Shown piece after piece: positions 44,116 to 51,632 of a stretch of DNA of 64,000 bases. The first letter of the stretch is position 1, and each line of letters begins with the position of its first letter. Below the pieces are notes generated by a model. That model was not told the DNA's origin and did not search any database. It saw only the letters and a program-made list of their open reading frames with translations. The translations under genes were made by a program, and so were the position numbers. Source of the stretch: Streptomyces cyaneofuscatus (lineage in GTDB: Bacteria; Actinomycetota; Actinomycetes; Streptomycetales; Streptomycetaceae); the NCBI RefSeq assembly GCF_000718135.1, contig NZ_JOEM01000016.1:186001-250000 (forward strand), written 5' to 3'.

Positions 44116-44560
44116 TGGTGCGGCTCCTCATCGCCGCTCCGGCGCAGACCAGGCCCAGCAGTACCGTCAAGCCGCCGACGATGATGTTGTTGACGATCAC
44201 TCCGGCGTCGGGGCTGCTCCCGACCACCCAGGTCGACACGATCACCCACGCACCGATCGCGCACATCGCCCAGCTCAGGCCGTACATCCGCTCCGGCATC
44301 ATGGTGAAGCCGAGGGCCAGGACGGCGATCGCGATACCCATCACCAGGTTGTGCGTCACCAGGGCGGGCTGGCTGGTCGTGAAATGGAGCACCCAGGGCG
44401 AGACGGCGCAGTAGAGGCCGACGAGGAACACCGGCGCGTCCACCAGGGCCACATCGCGGCCGCCCATCACCTTGTCGTACCGTGCGCTCATTTCGGAGGC
44501 GTCGGGGTGGCCCGCCATGTCACCCCTGATGCCACTCCTGGCGTCTGAGACGTTGCTCAT
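44093..44560 (-). CDS. SPW-repeat membrane protein
   Basis: A 155-residue membrane protein with two SPW-type repeats (CAVSPWVLHF and the degenerate GLSWAMCAIGAWVI), giving four membrane helices, and a soluble N-terminus of 40 residues. The family is common in actinobacteria and has no known function. The ATG at 44560 has AAGGAG 9 bases upstream. The last residues (SSPSGV) and the stop codon lie inside the GC-rich hairpin element. Confidence 0.8.
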   Translation of the reverse strand: MSNVSDARSGIRGDMAGHPDASEMSARYDKVMGGRDVALVDAPVFLVGLYCAVSPWVLHFTTSQPALVTHNLVMGIAIAVLALGFTMMPERMYGLSWAMCAIGAWVIVSTWVVGSSPDAGVIVNNIIVGGLTVLLGLVCAGAAMRSRTKSSPSGV

Positions 44561-44702
44561 GAGATTTCGTCTCCTTCGGTCCTGCGGGCCCCGACGCCGT
44601 GCGGAGTGTGCGCCAGGCACCCATATGCCTATTCTGCTCTTATCTGCCCCTTATGTGCATCCTTGAGAGACATGCTGTTCAGTCGTTCCGCCAGGGACGG
44701 CG

Positions 44703-44742
44703 AAGGGCGGTGGGCCGCGATGTTCCGCGGCCCACCGCCCTT
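44703..44742 (-). terminator. terminator after the fasciclin gene
   Basis: A perfect 17-bp stem (44703-44719 with 44726-44742) with loop ATGTTC, 30 bases after the fasciclin stop on the minus strand. Confidence 0.8.
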
Positions 44743-44772
44743 TGTCACGCCTCTGCGGCTACTGCCCTGCGG

Positions 44773-45420
44773 TTACTTCGGGGGCATCAGGACCGAGTCG
44801 ACGATGTACACCGTCGCGTTGGCGGTCGGGACGTTGCCGCAGACGACCTTCGAGGCGTCGTTCACGGTGTACTCCGTGCCCGAGCCGGCCGTCGTCAGCT
44901 TGCTCTTCTCCAGGGTGTCGAAGGAGCCCTTCTCCAGCTGCTTCGGCGTCAGCTTCTCGCCCACCACGTGGTAGGTGAGGACCTTGGTGAGCTCGGCCTT
45001 GTCGGCCAGCAGCGCGTCCAGGTCGGCCTTCGGGATCTTGGCGAACGCGTCGTTGGTCGGGGCGAACACCGTGATGTTCTCGGCGCTGTTCAGCGTGTCG
45101 ACCAGGCCGGCCTGCTTCACGGCGGTCACCAGCGTCGACAGCTCCGGGTTGTTCGACGCGGCCGTCGCGACCGGGTCCTTCGCCATGCCGTCGAACGAGC
45201 CCGCGCCGTCCTGCGGCACGGACGCACAGCCCGGGCCGAACGGCTTGTCCATGGTCATGGAGTCGTCGGCCGAGGCGCTCGTCGACGCGGCCGCGCTGGG
45301 GGTCGAGCCCGCCGCCGAGTCCTTGGAGGAGTCGCCCGAGGAGCAGGCGGTCAGGGCCAGCGGCAGGACGGCGGCGGTGGCCACGGCGACGGCGGTGCGA
45401 CGGAAGTTGAGGGTGTTCAT
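44773..45420 (-). CDS. fasciclin (FAS1) domain lipoprotein, Mpt83-like
   Basis: A 215-residue exported lipoprotein: signal peptide with lipobox cysteine C26 (LALTACSSG), a Ser/Ala/Thr-rich linker, then one FAS1 domain with the H1 box ITVFAPTNDAFAKIP and H2-like AYHVVGEKL-type segment (LTYHVVGEKLTP). In mycobacteria the similar Mpt83/Mpt70 proteins are the main SigK targets. A SigK-type promoter lies about 510 bases upstream on the same strand, with sigK itself 9 kb away. CAGGAG precedes the ATG. Role: probably surface adhesion or cell-wall association; not shown. Confidence 0.9.
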   Translation of the reverse strand: MNTLNFRRTAVAVATAAVLPLALTACSSGDSSKDSAAGSTPSAAASTSASADDSMTMDKPFGPGCASVPQDGAGSFDGMAKDPVATAASNNPELSTLVTAVKQAGLVDTLNSAENITVFAPTNDAFAKIPKADLDALLADKAELTKVLTYHVVGEKLTPKQLEKGSFDTLEKSKLTTAGSGTEYTVNDASKVVCGNVPTANATVYIVDSVLMPPK

Positions 45421-45476
45421 GGTGTTTCTCCTGGATCGAAGGTACTGAGCGGGGGAGGGGATGAGATGAATGGTGC

Positions 45477-45926
45477 TCAGGGGTGGCGGAGGGGAAGAGG
45501 TGGCGGCAGCGGGTGGTGCGGGGCGGCGTCCGGCGTTCCGCCGTCCGTCCCGTGGTCCGTCTCCCAGCCGCGGGAGACGGACCCGGTGCCGGAGCCGGTC
45601 GTCCGACCAGGAGCCGCCTCGCTCCTGCGGCCGGCCCGGCGCCCCTGACCGGTGGCGGCGCACCGCACGAACGGCTCCCCGGCCGTCCGGGCGGCGCTGC
45701 CGCCGCCGACCGCACCGCAGACCGGGACGGTCCGCCGGCCCGCCCCGCCCACCGCGGTGACCGGCGCCGGCCGGTGCACGTGGGGCGCGGAGGGCGAGGG
45801 GGCGGCGCACCGGGCACGGGGCCCGGTGGCCCGGCCGCCGGGCGCGGCGAACGTGGCGCGCGCCGGGCGGGACGGACGGGACCCGAGGGCCCCGTCCGTC
45901 CGCGGAGTGTTCCGATCTGCTCTCAC
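45477..45926 (-). CDS. possible leaderless ORF upstream of the fasciclin gene
   Basis: A GTG-started frame of 149 codons lies exactly 7 bases after the -10 element of a SigK-type promoter and ends 56 bases before the fasciclin start. Third positions are about 90 percent G or C, higher than second positions, which favours coding. The product is Pro/Arg/Gly/Ala-rich, low in complexity and matches no family I know. It may instead be the long 5' leader of the fasciclin mRNA. The 675 bases between fasciclin and the FAD oxidoreductase gene hold no better gene. Confidence 0.3.
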   Translation of the reverse strand: MRADRNTPRTDGALGSRPSRPARATFAAPGGRATGPRARCAAPSPSAPHVHRPAPVTAVGGAGRRTVPVCGAVGGGSAARTAGEPFVRCAATGQGRRAGRRSEAAPGRTTGSGTGSVSRGWETDHGTDGGTPDAAPHHPLPPPLPLRHP

Positions 45927-45933
45927 GTAAGGG

Positions 45934-45961
45934 ATTCGGCGCGGGGCTCCCCGCGGATTGG
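45934..45961 (-). promoter_or_regulatory. SigK-type promoter reading toward the fasciclin gene
   Basis: On the minus strand CCAATCC (45961-45955), a 15-bp spacer and CCGAAT (45939-45934). Identical in both elements and spacing to the site upstream of sigK. Confidence 0.65.
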
Positions 45962-46005
45962 TCCGACGGGGGCATTCACTCGATCGAGTTAGTTCCGATC
46001 ATCGA

Positions 46006-46033
46006 CCAATCCTTCCGGCCACCTGCGACGAAT
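46006..46033 (+). promoter_or_regulatory. SigK-type promoter of the lipid-modification operon
   Basis: CCAATCC (46006-46012), a 15-bp spacer and ACGAAT (46028-46033), 62 bases before the FAD oxidoreductase start. Same -35 and spacing as the two other sites; the -10 differs in one base. Confidence 0.65.
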
Positions 46034-46095
46034 GGAGTGCGAGGAGCGTCTCCGTACTGCTCCGAACAGCGCAGAAGGACCGGAGGGAGCCCGGG

Positions 46096-47370
46096 ATGGC
46101 AGGGGAGCGGCGGCGGACAGCCGTGGTGGGGAGCGGAGTGGCGGGACTGACCGCCGCCCACGTCCTGCACAAGGCGCACGACGTCACGCTGTACGAGGCG
46201 GACGACCGTGTCGGCGGCCACGCCCACACGCATGAGCTGGCGGCGTCCGACGGCCGGGTGCACCGCGTCGACTCGGGCTTCATCGTGCACAACCGGCGGA
46301 CCTACCCCCACCTGCTGCGGCTCTTCGACGAACTGGGCGTCGCCACCCAGGAGTCGGAGATGTCGATGTCCGTACGGTGCGAAGGGTGCGGCCTGGAGTA
46401 CGCGGGCGCCCGCGGGCCCGCCGGACTCTTCGCCCAGCCCCGCTCGGCCCTCCGCGGCCCGTATCTGCGGATGCTCGCCGAGGTGACCCGCTTCCACCGC
46501 GCCGCCCGCGCGCTGCTGGAACTGCCGGAGAGCCCGGCCACCGACATGACGCTGGGGGAGTTCGCCCGGCGCGGCCGCTTCTCCCCGTACTTCCACGCCC
46601 ACTTCCTCACCCCGATGGTCTCCGCCGTCTGGTCCTGCGACCCGGTCACCGCCCTGCGCTACCCGGCCCGCTACCTCTTCGCGTTCCTCTCCCACCACGG
46701 CATGCTCACCATCGGCGGCTCCCCGGTCTGGCGGACCGTCACCGGCGGCTCGCGCGCCTACGTCGAGCGCGTGGTCAAGCAGCTCACCGCCGTCCACACC
46801 GCGACCCCGGTCCGCGCCATCACCCGCCACCCGGACGGCGTCGAGCTCACCACCGAGGACGGCACGACCACGCCGTACGACGCCGTCGTCATCGCCACAC
46901 ACCCCGACCAGGCGCTCCGGCTGCTGGCCGACCCGACCGACGCCGAACGCGACACGCTCGGCGCCTTCACGTACTCCCGGAACCCGACGCTCCTGCACAC
47001 CGACACCACGCTGCTGCCCCGCAGCCGGGGTGCCAGGGCCTCCTGGAACTACCTGATGCCCTCCTGCGCCGCCGACGCCGACCGGGTCACCGTCAGCTAC
47101 GACATGAACCGGCTCCAGCGGCTCGACGCGCCCGAGACCTTCGTCGTCACGCTGAACGGCTCCGACCGGGTCGACTCCGATTCCGTACGGGCCCGCATGG
47201 TCTACGAACACCCCGTCTACACCCCGGAGTCGGTGTCCGCGCAGGCCCGGCTGCCCGCCCTCTCCGGGGCCGTCACCGCCTTCGCGGGGGCGTACCACGG
47301 CTGGGGCTTCCACGAGGACGGCTGCCGCTCCGGGGCCGAGGCCGCCGCCGCCCTGGGGGTGACGTGGTGA
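46096..47370 (+). CDS. FAD-dependent oxidoreductase (amine oxidase-like), SigK-locus type
   Basis: A 424-residue flavoprotein. The FAD-binding motif VVGSGVAGLTAAHVL is at residues 9-23, followed by LYEADDRVGGHAHT and, at the C-terminus, FAGAYHGWGFHEDGC. It is a relative of Rv0449c, which precedes a DUF1365 gene and a cyclopropane-synthase-like gene beside sigK in M. tuberculosis. Partner enzymes suggest it reduces or oxidises a modified fatty acyl chain; the reaction is not known here. The ATG has GGAGGGAG upstream. First of five genes joined by 4-base overlaps. Confidence 0.88.
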   Translation: MAGERRRTAVVGSGVAGLTAAHVLHKAHDVTLYEADDRVGGHAHTHELAASDGRVHRVDSGFIVHNRRTYPHLLRLFDELGVATQESEMSMSVRCEGCGLEYAGARGPAGLFAQPRSALRGPYLRMLAEVTRFHRAARALLELPESPATDMTLGEFARRGRFSPYFHAHFLTPMVSAVWSCDPVTALRYPARYLFAFLSHHGMLTIGGSPVWRTVTGGSRAYVERVVKQLTAVHTATPVRAITRHPDGVELTTEDGTTTPYDAVVIATHPDQALRLLADPTDAERDTLGAFTYSRNPTLLHTDTTLLPRSRGARASWNYLMPSCAADADRVTVSYDMNRLQRLDAPETFVVTLNGSDRVDSDSVRARMVYEHPVYTPESVSAQARLPALSGAVTAFAGAYHGWGFHEDGCRSGAEAAAALGVTW

Positions 47371-48095
47371 GCGGGGCCGCCTTGTATCCGTGCACCATCA
47401 CGCACGTACGGACCAAGCCAAGCACGTACGCGCTGCGGCACCGGACCTACCTGTGGCTCATCGACCCGGACGCCCCGCCCCGGCTGCCGCGCGCCCTGCG
47501 GCCGCTGGCCCGGTTCGAGGCACGGGACCACTTCGGCGGGACCGCGCCCACCATCCGGGCCGGGCTGAGCCGGTTCCTGGAAGCCCGTGGGGTGGACCTC
47601 GCCGACGGCGCCGTCACCATGCTCACCCAGGCCCGGGTCCTCGGCCATGTCTTCAACCCGCTCACCGTCTACTGGTGCCGCCGCGCCGACGGCTCCCCGC
47701 TCTGTGTCGTGGCCGAGGTGCACAACACGTACGGGGAGCGGCACGGCTATCTGCTGCACCCGGACGGCGAGCACCGGGCCACGACCGGCAAGGAGTTCTA
47801 CGTCTCGCCGTTCTTCCCCGTCGACGGCGGGTACCGGATGCGGCTGCCCGAACCGGGTGAGCGGCTCGATCTGAGCGTCCATCTGGAGCGCGAGGGCGGG
47901 CGTCCGTTCACCGCGACCGTACGGGGCACCCGCCGCCGGGCCACCCCCCGGGCGCTGGTCCGCCTCGCCCTGCGCCACCCCTTCTCCACCGTCGCCGTCT
48001 CCCTCGCCATCCGGCTGCACGGCATCCGGCTCTACCTGCGCGGCCTCCCCGTGCAGCCCCGTCCCCAGCACCGCCCACAGGAAGGCATGCAGTGA
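47367..48095 (+). CDS. DUF1365 family protein
   Basis: A 242-residue protein starting SGAALYPCTITHVRTKPSTYALRHRTYLWLID, the DUF1365 signature, with GHVFNPLTVYWC and VHNTYGERHGYLL further on. The family almost always travels with this FAD oxidoreductase and a cyclopropane-fatty-acid synthase and is thought to help lipid modification; its chemistry is unknown. Its GTG overlaps the previous stop (GTGA); a second GTG lies 3 bases earlier. Confidence 0.88.
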   Translation: MSGAALYPCTITHVRTKPSTYALRHRTYLWLIDPDAPPRLPRALRPLARFEARDHFGGTAPTIRAGLSRFLEARGVDLADGAVTMLTQARVLGHVFNPLTVYWCRRADGSPLCVVAEVHNTYGERHGYLLHPDGEHRATTGKEFYVSPFFPVDGGYRMRLPEPGERLDLSVHLEREGGRPFTATVRGTRRRATPRALVRLALRHPFSTVAVSLAIRLHGIRLYLRGLPVQPRPQHRPQEGMQ

Positions 48096-49444
48096 CCGCG
48101 CCCACCCACCAGCTGCCGGCAGACCGGACCCCCGACCCGGCAGCGCCCGTCCCCGCGCAGAGGGGCCACGACCATGGACCGGCCGGCCGGGCGGACCAGC
48201 GGCCCCCCGCGACCGACCCCGAGCGCTGGCCCGACGTCGTGGCCCGGCCCCGCGCCTCGCGCGCCCGGACCGCCGTCGCGGAACGCATCGTCCGCCGCGC
48301 GCTCGCGAAGCTCCCCCTGCGCGCCCGGCTCGGCGGCGTGGAGGCCATCGGCCTCGGCGGACCGCTCATGGACATCCGCGACCCCGGCGCCTTCTTCGGC
48401 CGGATCGGCGCGAGCGGGCTCATCGGCTTCGGCGAGTCCTACATGGCCGGTGAGTGGGACGCTCCCGACATGGTCGCCGTCCTCACCGTCCTCGCCGACA
48501 ACGCCGCCGAACTGGTCCCCGCCCCGCTGCAACGGCTGCGCTCCCTGTGGGCGTTGCGCAAGCCCGAGGCGCAGCTCAACACCCCCGAGGGCTCGCGGGA
48601 GAACATCAGCCACCACTACGACCTCTCCAACGACCTCTTCGCCCTCTTCCTGGACGAAACGCTCTCCTACTCCTCCGCCGTCTTCCGCGGCTTCCCCGCC
48701 GAGCAGGCCCTGCTGCCCGCCGCCCAGCACCGCAAGATCGACCGGCTGCTGGACACCGCCGGGGTCCGCGAGGGGACCCGGCTCCTGGAGATCGGCACCG
48801 GCTGGGGCGAACTCGCCATCCGGGCCGCCGCCCGGGGCGCCCGGGTCACCACCGTCACCCTCTCCGCCGAACAGCGTGAGCTGGCCCGTACGCGCATCCG
48901 CGAAGCCGGGTTCGCCGACCGGGTCGAGGTCCGGCTCTGCGACTACCGGCAGGTCACCGGCGACTACGACGCCATCGTCAGCGTCGAGATGATCGAGGCG
49001 GTCGGCGAGGAGTTCTGGCCCGTCTACTTCCGGACCCTGGACCGGCTGCTCGCCCCCGGCGGCCGGATCGCCCTCCAGGCCATCACCATGCCGGACGACC
49101 GGCTGCGCGCCAGCCGCTCCACGTACACCTGGATCCACAAGTACATCTTCCCGGGCGGACTGCTGCCCTCCACCGAGGCCATCGAACGGGTCACCACCGA
49201 GCACACCCGGCTGCGGACCGCCCAGCGCATCGGCTACGGCGCGCACTACGCCGAGACGCTCCGCCTCTGGCGCGAACGGTTCACCGAGCGCTCCGCCGAG
49301 GTCGACGCCCTCGGCTTCGACGCCGTCTTCCGCCGTATGTGGACCTTCTACCTGGCCTACTCGGAGGCGGGCTTCCGCTCCGGCTACCTCGATGTGCAGC
49401 AGCTGCTGCTGACCCGTGAACCGAACCAGCAGGAGACCCCGTGA
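48092..49444 (+). CDS. cyclopropane-fatty-acyl-phospholipid synthase family methyltransferase, copy 1
   Basis: A 450-residue SAM-dependent enzyme acting on unsaturated acyl chains of membrane phospholipids. Landmarks are SHHYDLSNDLFALFLDETLSYS, the SAM loop LLEIGTGWGELAIRAA (family norm DIGCGWG), and VSVEMIEAVGEEFWPVYF. It could form cyclopropane or methyl-branched (10-methyl) chains, as related actinobacterial enzymes do. The GTG overlaps the DUF1365 stop by 4 bases. Confidence 0.9.
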   Translation: MTAPTHQLPADRTPDPAAPVPAQRGHDHGPAGRADQRPPATDPERWPDVVARPRASRARTAVAERIVRRALAKLPLRARLGGVEAIGLGGPLMDIRDPGAFFGRIGASGLIGFGESYMAGEWDAPDMVAVLTVLADNAAELVPAPLQRLRSLWALRKPEAQLNTPEGSRENISHHYDLSNDLFALFLDETLSYSSAVFRGFPAEQALLPAAQHRKIDRLLDTAGVREGTRLLEIGTGWGELAIRAAARGARVTTVTLSAEQRELARTRIREAGFADRVEVRLCDYRQVTGDYDAIVSVEMIEAVGEEFWPVYFRTLDRLLAPGGRIALQAITMPDDRLRASRSTYTWIHKYIFPGGLLPSTEAIERVTTEHTRLRTAQRIGYGAHYAETLRLWRERFTERSAEVDALGFDAVFRRMWTFYLAYSEAGFRSGYLDVQQLLLTREPNQQETP

Positions 49445-50790
49445 CCACCACCGCCAGCAGGCCGCCCGCGAAGACCTCCGCCCGCCGCACCCCCACCGGC
49501 GCCGCCCAGCGCCTCGAACCCCTGGCCGAGCGGCTGCTCGGCGGCGGGCTGCCGGTCCGGGTCCGGATGTGGGACGGCAGCGAGGCCGGGCCCGAGGACG
49601 CCCCCACGGTCCATGTACGCTCCCGGCGCGCCCTGCGCCGCCTGCTCTGGGAGCCGGGCGAACTCGGCCTGGCGGAGGCGTACATCACCGGCGAGATCGA
49701 CCTCGACGAAGACCTCGGCGACGGGCTGCGCGCCATGCGCCGCGCGATGGAAGAACGCGGTCTCACCCCGCCCGCGCCCTCCCTCGCCGACCGCCTCAGC
49801 GCCGCGGGCACCGCCCTGCGCCTCGGCGCCGTAGGACCCCGCCCGCCGGTCCCGGCGGCCCGGGCCGGGCTGCGCGGGGCGCTGCACAGCAAGGCCCGGG
49901 ACCGGGCGGCGATCAGCCACCACTACGACCTGTCCAACGCCTTCTACGCGCTGCTCCTCGACGAGACCATGGCGTACTCCTGCGGCTACTGGACCAGCGA
50001 CGCCCCCGGCTACGGCCCCGCCGACGCCCAGCGCGACAAGCTGGAGCTGATCTGCCGCAAGCTCGGACTGCGGCCCGGTGCACGCCTGCTGGACATCGGC
50101 TGCGGCTGGGGCTCGCTGACCCTCCACGCGGCCCAGCACCACGGTGTCCGGGTCACCGCCGTCACGCTCGCCGCCGAACAGGCCGCGTACGTACGGGAGC
50201 AGGTGACGGCACGCGGTCTGGAGGAGCTCGTCGAGGTCCTCAACATCGATTACCGGGACATCGCGGAGCGGCCGGAGACCCGGGGCACGTACGACGCCGT
50301 CTCCACCATCGAGATGGGCGAGCACGTCGGGGACGCCGAGTACCCCGCCTTCACCCGCATCCTGCACGACTCGCTGCGGCCCCAGGGCCGGGTGCTGGTC
50401 CAGCAGATGTCGCGCGGGGCCGACGCCCCGGGCGGCGGCGCGTTCATCGAGTCGTACATCGCCCCGGACATGCACATGCGGCCGGTCGGGGAGACCGTCG
50501 GTCTGCTGGAGGGCTCCGGGCTCGAGGTGCGGGATGTGGAAGCGCTGCGCGAGCACTACGTCCTGACCGTGGACGCCTGGCGGCGGACGCTGGAGGAGCG
50601 GTGGGCGGAGTTCGTCGCGCTGGTGGGGGAGGAGACCGCGCGCGTCTGGCGGCTCTATCTTGTCGGCGGCGCGCTCGCGTTCGAGGAGCGGCGCATGGGC
50701 GTCGACCAGATCCTGTGCGTACGGCCCGACCGGGCGGGCAAGGCCGCGATGGAGCCCACCCGGGCCGGCTGGTACGGAGCGGGCCGGTGA
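49441..50790 (+). CDS. cyclopropane-fatty-acyl-phospholipid synthase family methyltransferase, copy 2
   Basis: A 449-residue paralogue of the preceding enzyme, again joined by a GTGA overlap. Motifs: SHHYDLSNAFYALLLDETMAYS, SAM loop LLDIGCGWGSLTLHAA (canonical), and VSTIEMGEHVGDAEYPAF. It differs clearly in sequence from copy 1, so the duplication is old and the two probably act on different chains or steps. Upstream residues include an N-terminal lipid-binding domain (VRMWDGSEAGPEDAP). Confidence 0.9.
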   Translation: MTTTASRPPAKTSARRTPTGAAQRLEPLAERLLGGGLPVRVRMWDGSEAGPEDAPTVHVRSRRALRRLLWEPGELGLAEAYITGEIDLDEDLGDGLRAMRRAMEERGLTPPAPSLADRLSAAGTALRLGAVGPRPPVPAARAGLRGALHSKARDRAAISHHYDLSNAFYALLLDETMAYSCGYWTSDAPGYGPADAQRDKLELICRKLGLRPGARLLDIGCGWGSLTLHAAQHHGVRVTAVTLAAEQAAYVREQVTARGLEELVEVLNIDYRDIAERPETRGTYDAVSTIEMGEHVGDAEYPAFTRILHDSLRPQGRVLVQQMSRGADAPGGGAFIESYIAPDMHMRPVGETVGLLEGSGLEVRDVEALREHYVLTVDAWRRTLEERWAEFVALVGEETARVWRLYLVGGALAFEERRMGVDQILCVRPDRAGKAAMEPTRAGWYGAGR

Positions 50791-51590
50791 GCGGTTTCGA
50801 CTGGGCCGCGTTCGCGAGCGGGCTAGCGGGCGCGGCCGGCGCCGCCCTCGCCGTCATGCTGGCCACCTTCGCCGTCGCCCTCAAGAAGGGCGTCCACCGC
50901 ATCGTGGACGTCGCCTGGGGCCTCGGCTTCGCCGCCGTCGCCCTTGTCTCGTACGGCCTGTCGGCCGGGGACGGGGACTCCACGCGGCGACTCGTGGTGA
51001 CCGTCCTGACCGTGGTCTGGGGCCTGCGGCTCGCCGTCCACATCGGGCGGCGCGGGCGCGGCCACGGGGAGGACCCGCGCTACGAGAAGATGCTGGCCAA
51101 GGCCCCCGGCAACCCCCAGCTCTACGCCCTGCGCAAGGTCTACCTCCTCCAGGGCGCGCTGGTCTGGCTGATCTCGCTGCCGGTCCAGGCCGCGCACCAT
51201 CTGACCGGGCCTCTGGTGTGGTGGGCCTGGGCGGGTGCGGTCCTGTGGGCGGTCGGGCTCGCCTTCGAGGCGATCGGGGACCACCAGCTCGCCCGGTTCA
51301 AGGCCGACCCCGCCAACAAGGGGAAGATCATGGACCGGGGGCTGTGGTCGTGGACCCGGCACCCGAACTACTTCGGTGACTTCTGCGTCTGGTGGGGCCT
51401 GTTCCTCTTCGTCTGCCAGGCACCCGCTGCCGCCGCCGCGACGGTCGTGGCCCCGCTGGTGATGACGTTCCTGCTGACCAAGGGGAGCGGGGCGGCCCTG
51501 CTGGAGCGCCATATGGCCGACCGCCCTGGGTTCGCCGAGTACCAGGCCCGTACCAGCGGGTTCTTCCCCCGGCCGCCGCGGCGCGGCTGA
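50787..51590 (+). CDS. DUF1295 membrane protein (steroid 5-alpha reductase-like)
   Basis: A 267-residue protein with about six membrane helices and the C-terminal motif SRHPNYFG-like WSWTRHPNYFGDFCVWWG of the DUF1295/5-alpha-reductase and isoprenylcysteine methyltransferase fold. These enzymes bind a nucleotide cofactor and act on lipids in the membrane. It closes the five-gene operon (GTGA overlap with copy 2) and corresponds in position to Rv0446c next to sigK in M. tuberculosis. Confidence 0.88.
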   Translation: MSGFDWAAFASGLAGAAGAALAVMLATFAVALKKGVHRIVDVAWGLGFAAVALVSYGLSAGDGDSTRRLVVTVLTVVWGLRLAVHIGRRGRGHGEDPRYEKMLAKAPGNPQLYALRKVYLLQGALVWLISLPVQAAHHLTGPLVWWAWAGAVLWAVGLAFEAIGDHQLARFKADPANKGKIMDRGLWSWTRHPNYFGDFCVWWGLFLFVCQAPAAAAATVVAPLVMTFLLTKGSGAALLERHMADRPGFAEYQARTSGFFPRPPRRG

Positions 51591-51598
51591 CCTCTACC

Positions 51599-51632
51599 GA
51601 GGGCCTGTACGCGCTCCCGCGTCCAGGCCCTC
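51599..51632. terminator. terminator between DUF1295 gene and phr
   Basis: A perfect 9-bp stem (51599-51607 with 51624-51632) around 16 bases, between convergent genes. Confidence 0.6.

Noticed and set aside
45483..45992. Plus-strand frame of 169 codons between the fasciclin and FAD oxidoreductase genes
   Set aside because: No Shine-Dalgarno, low-complexity product, and it overlaps the divergent SigK-type promoter region.
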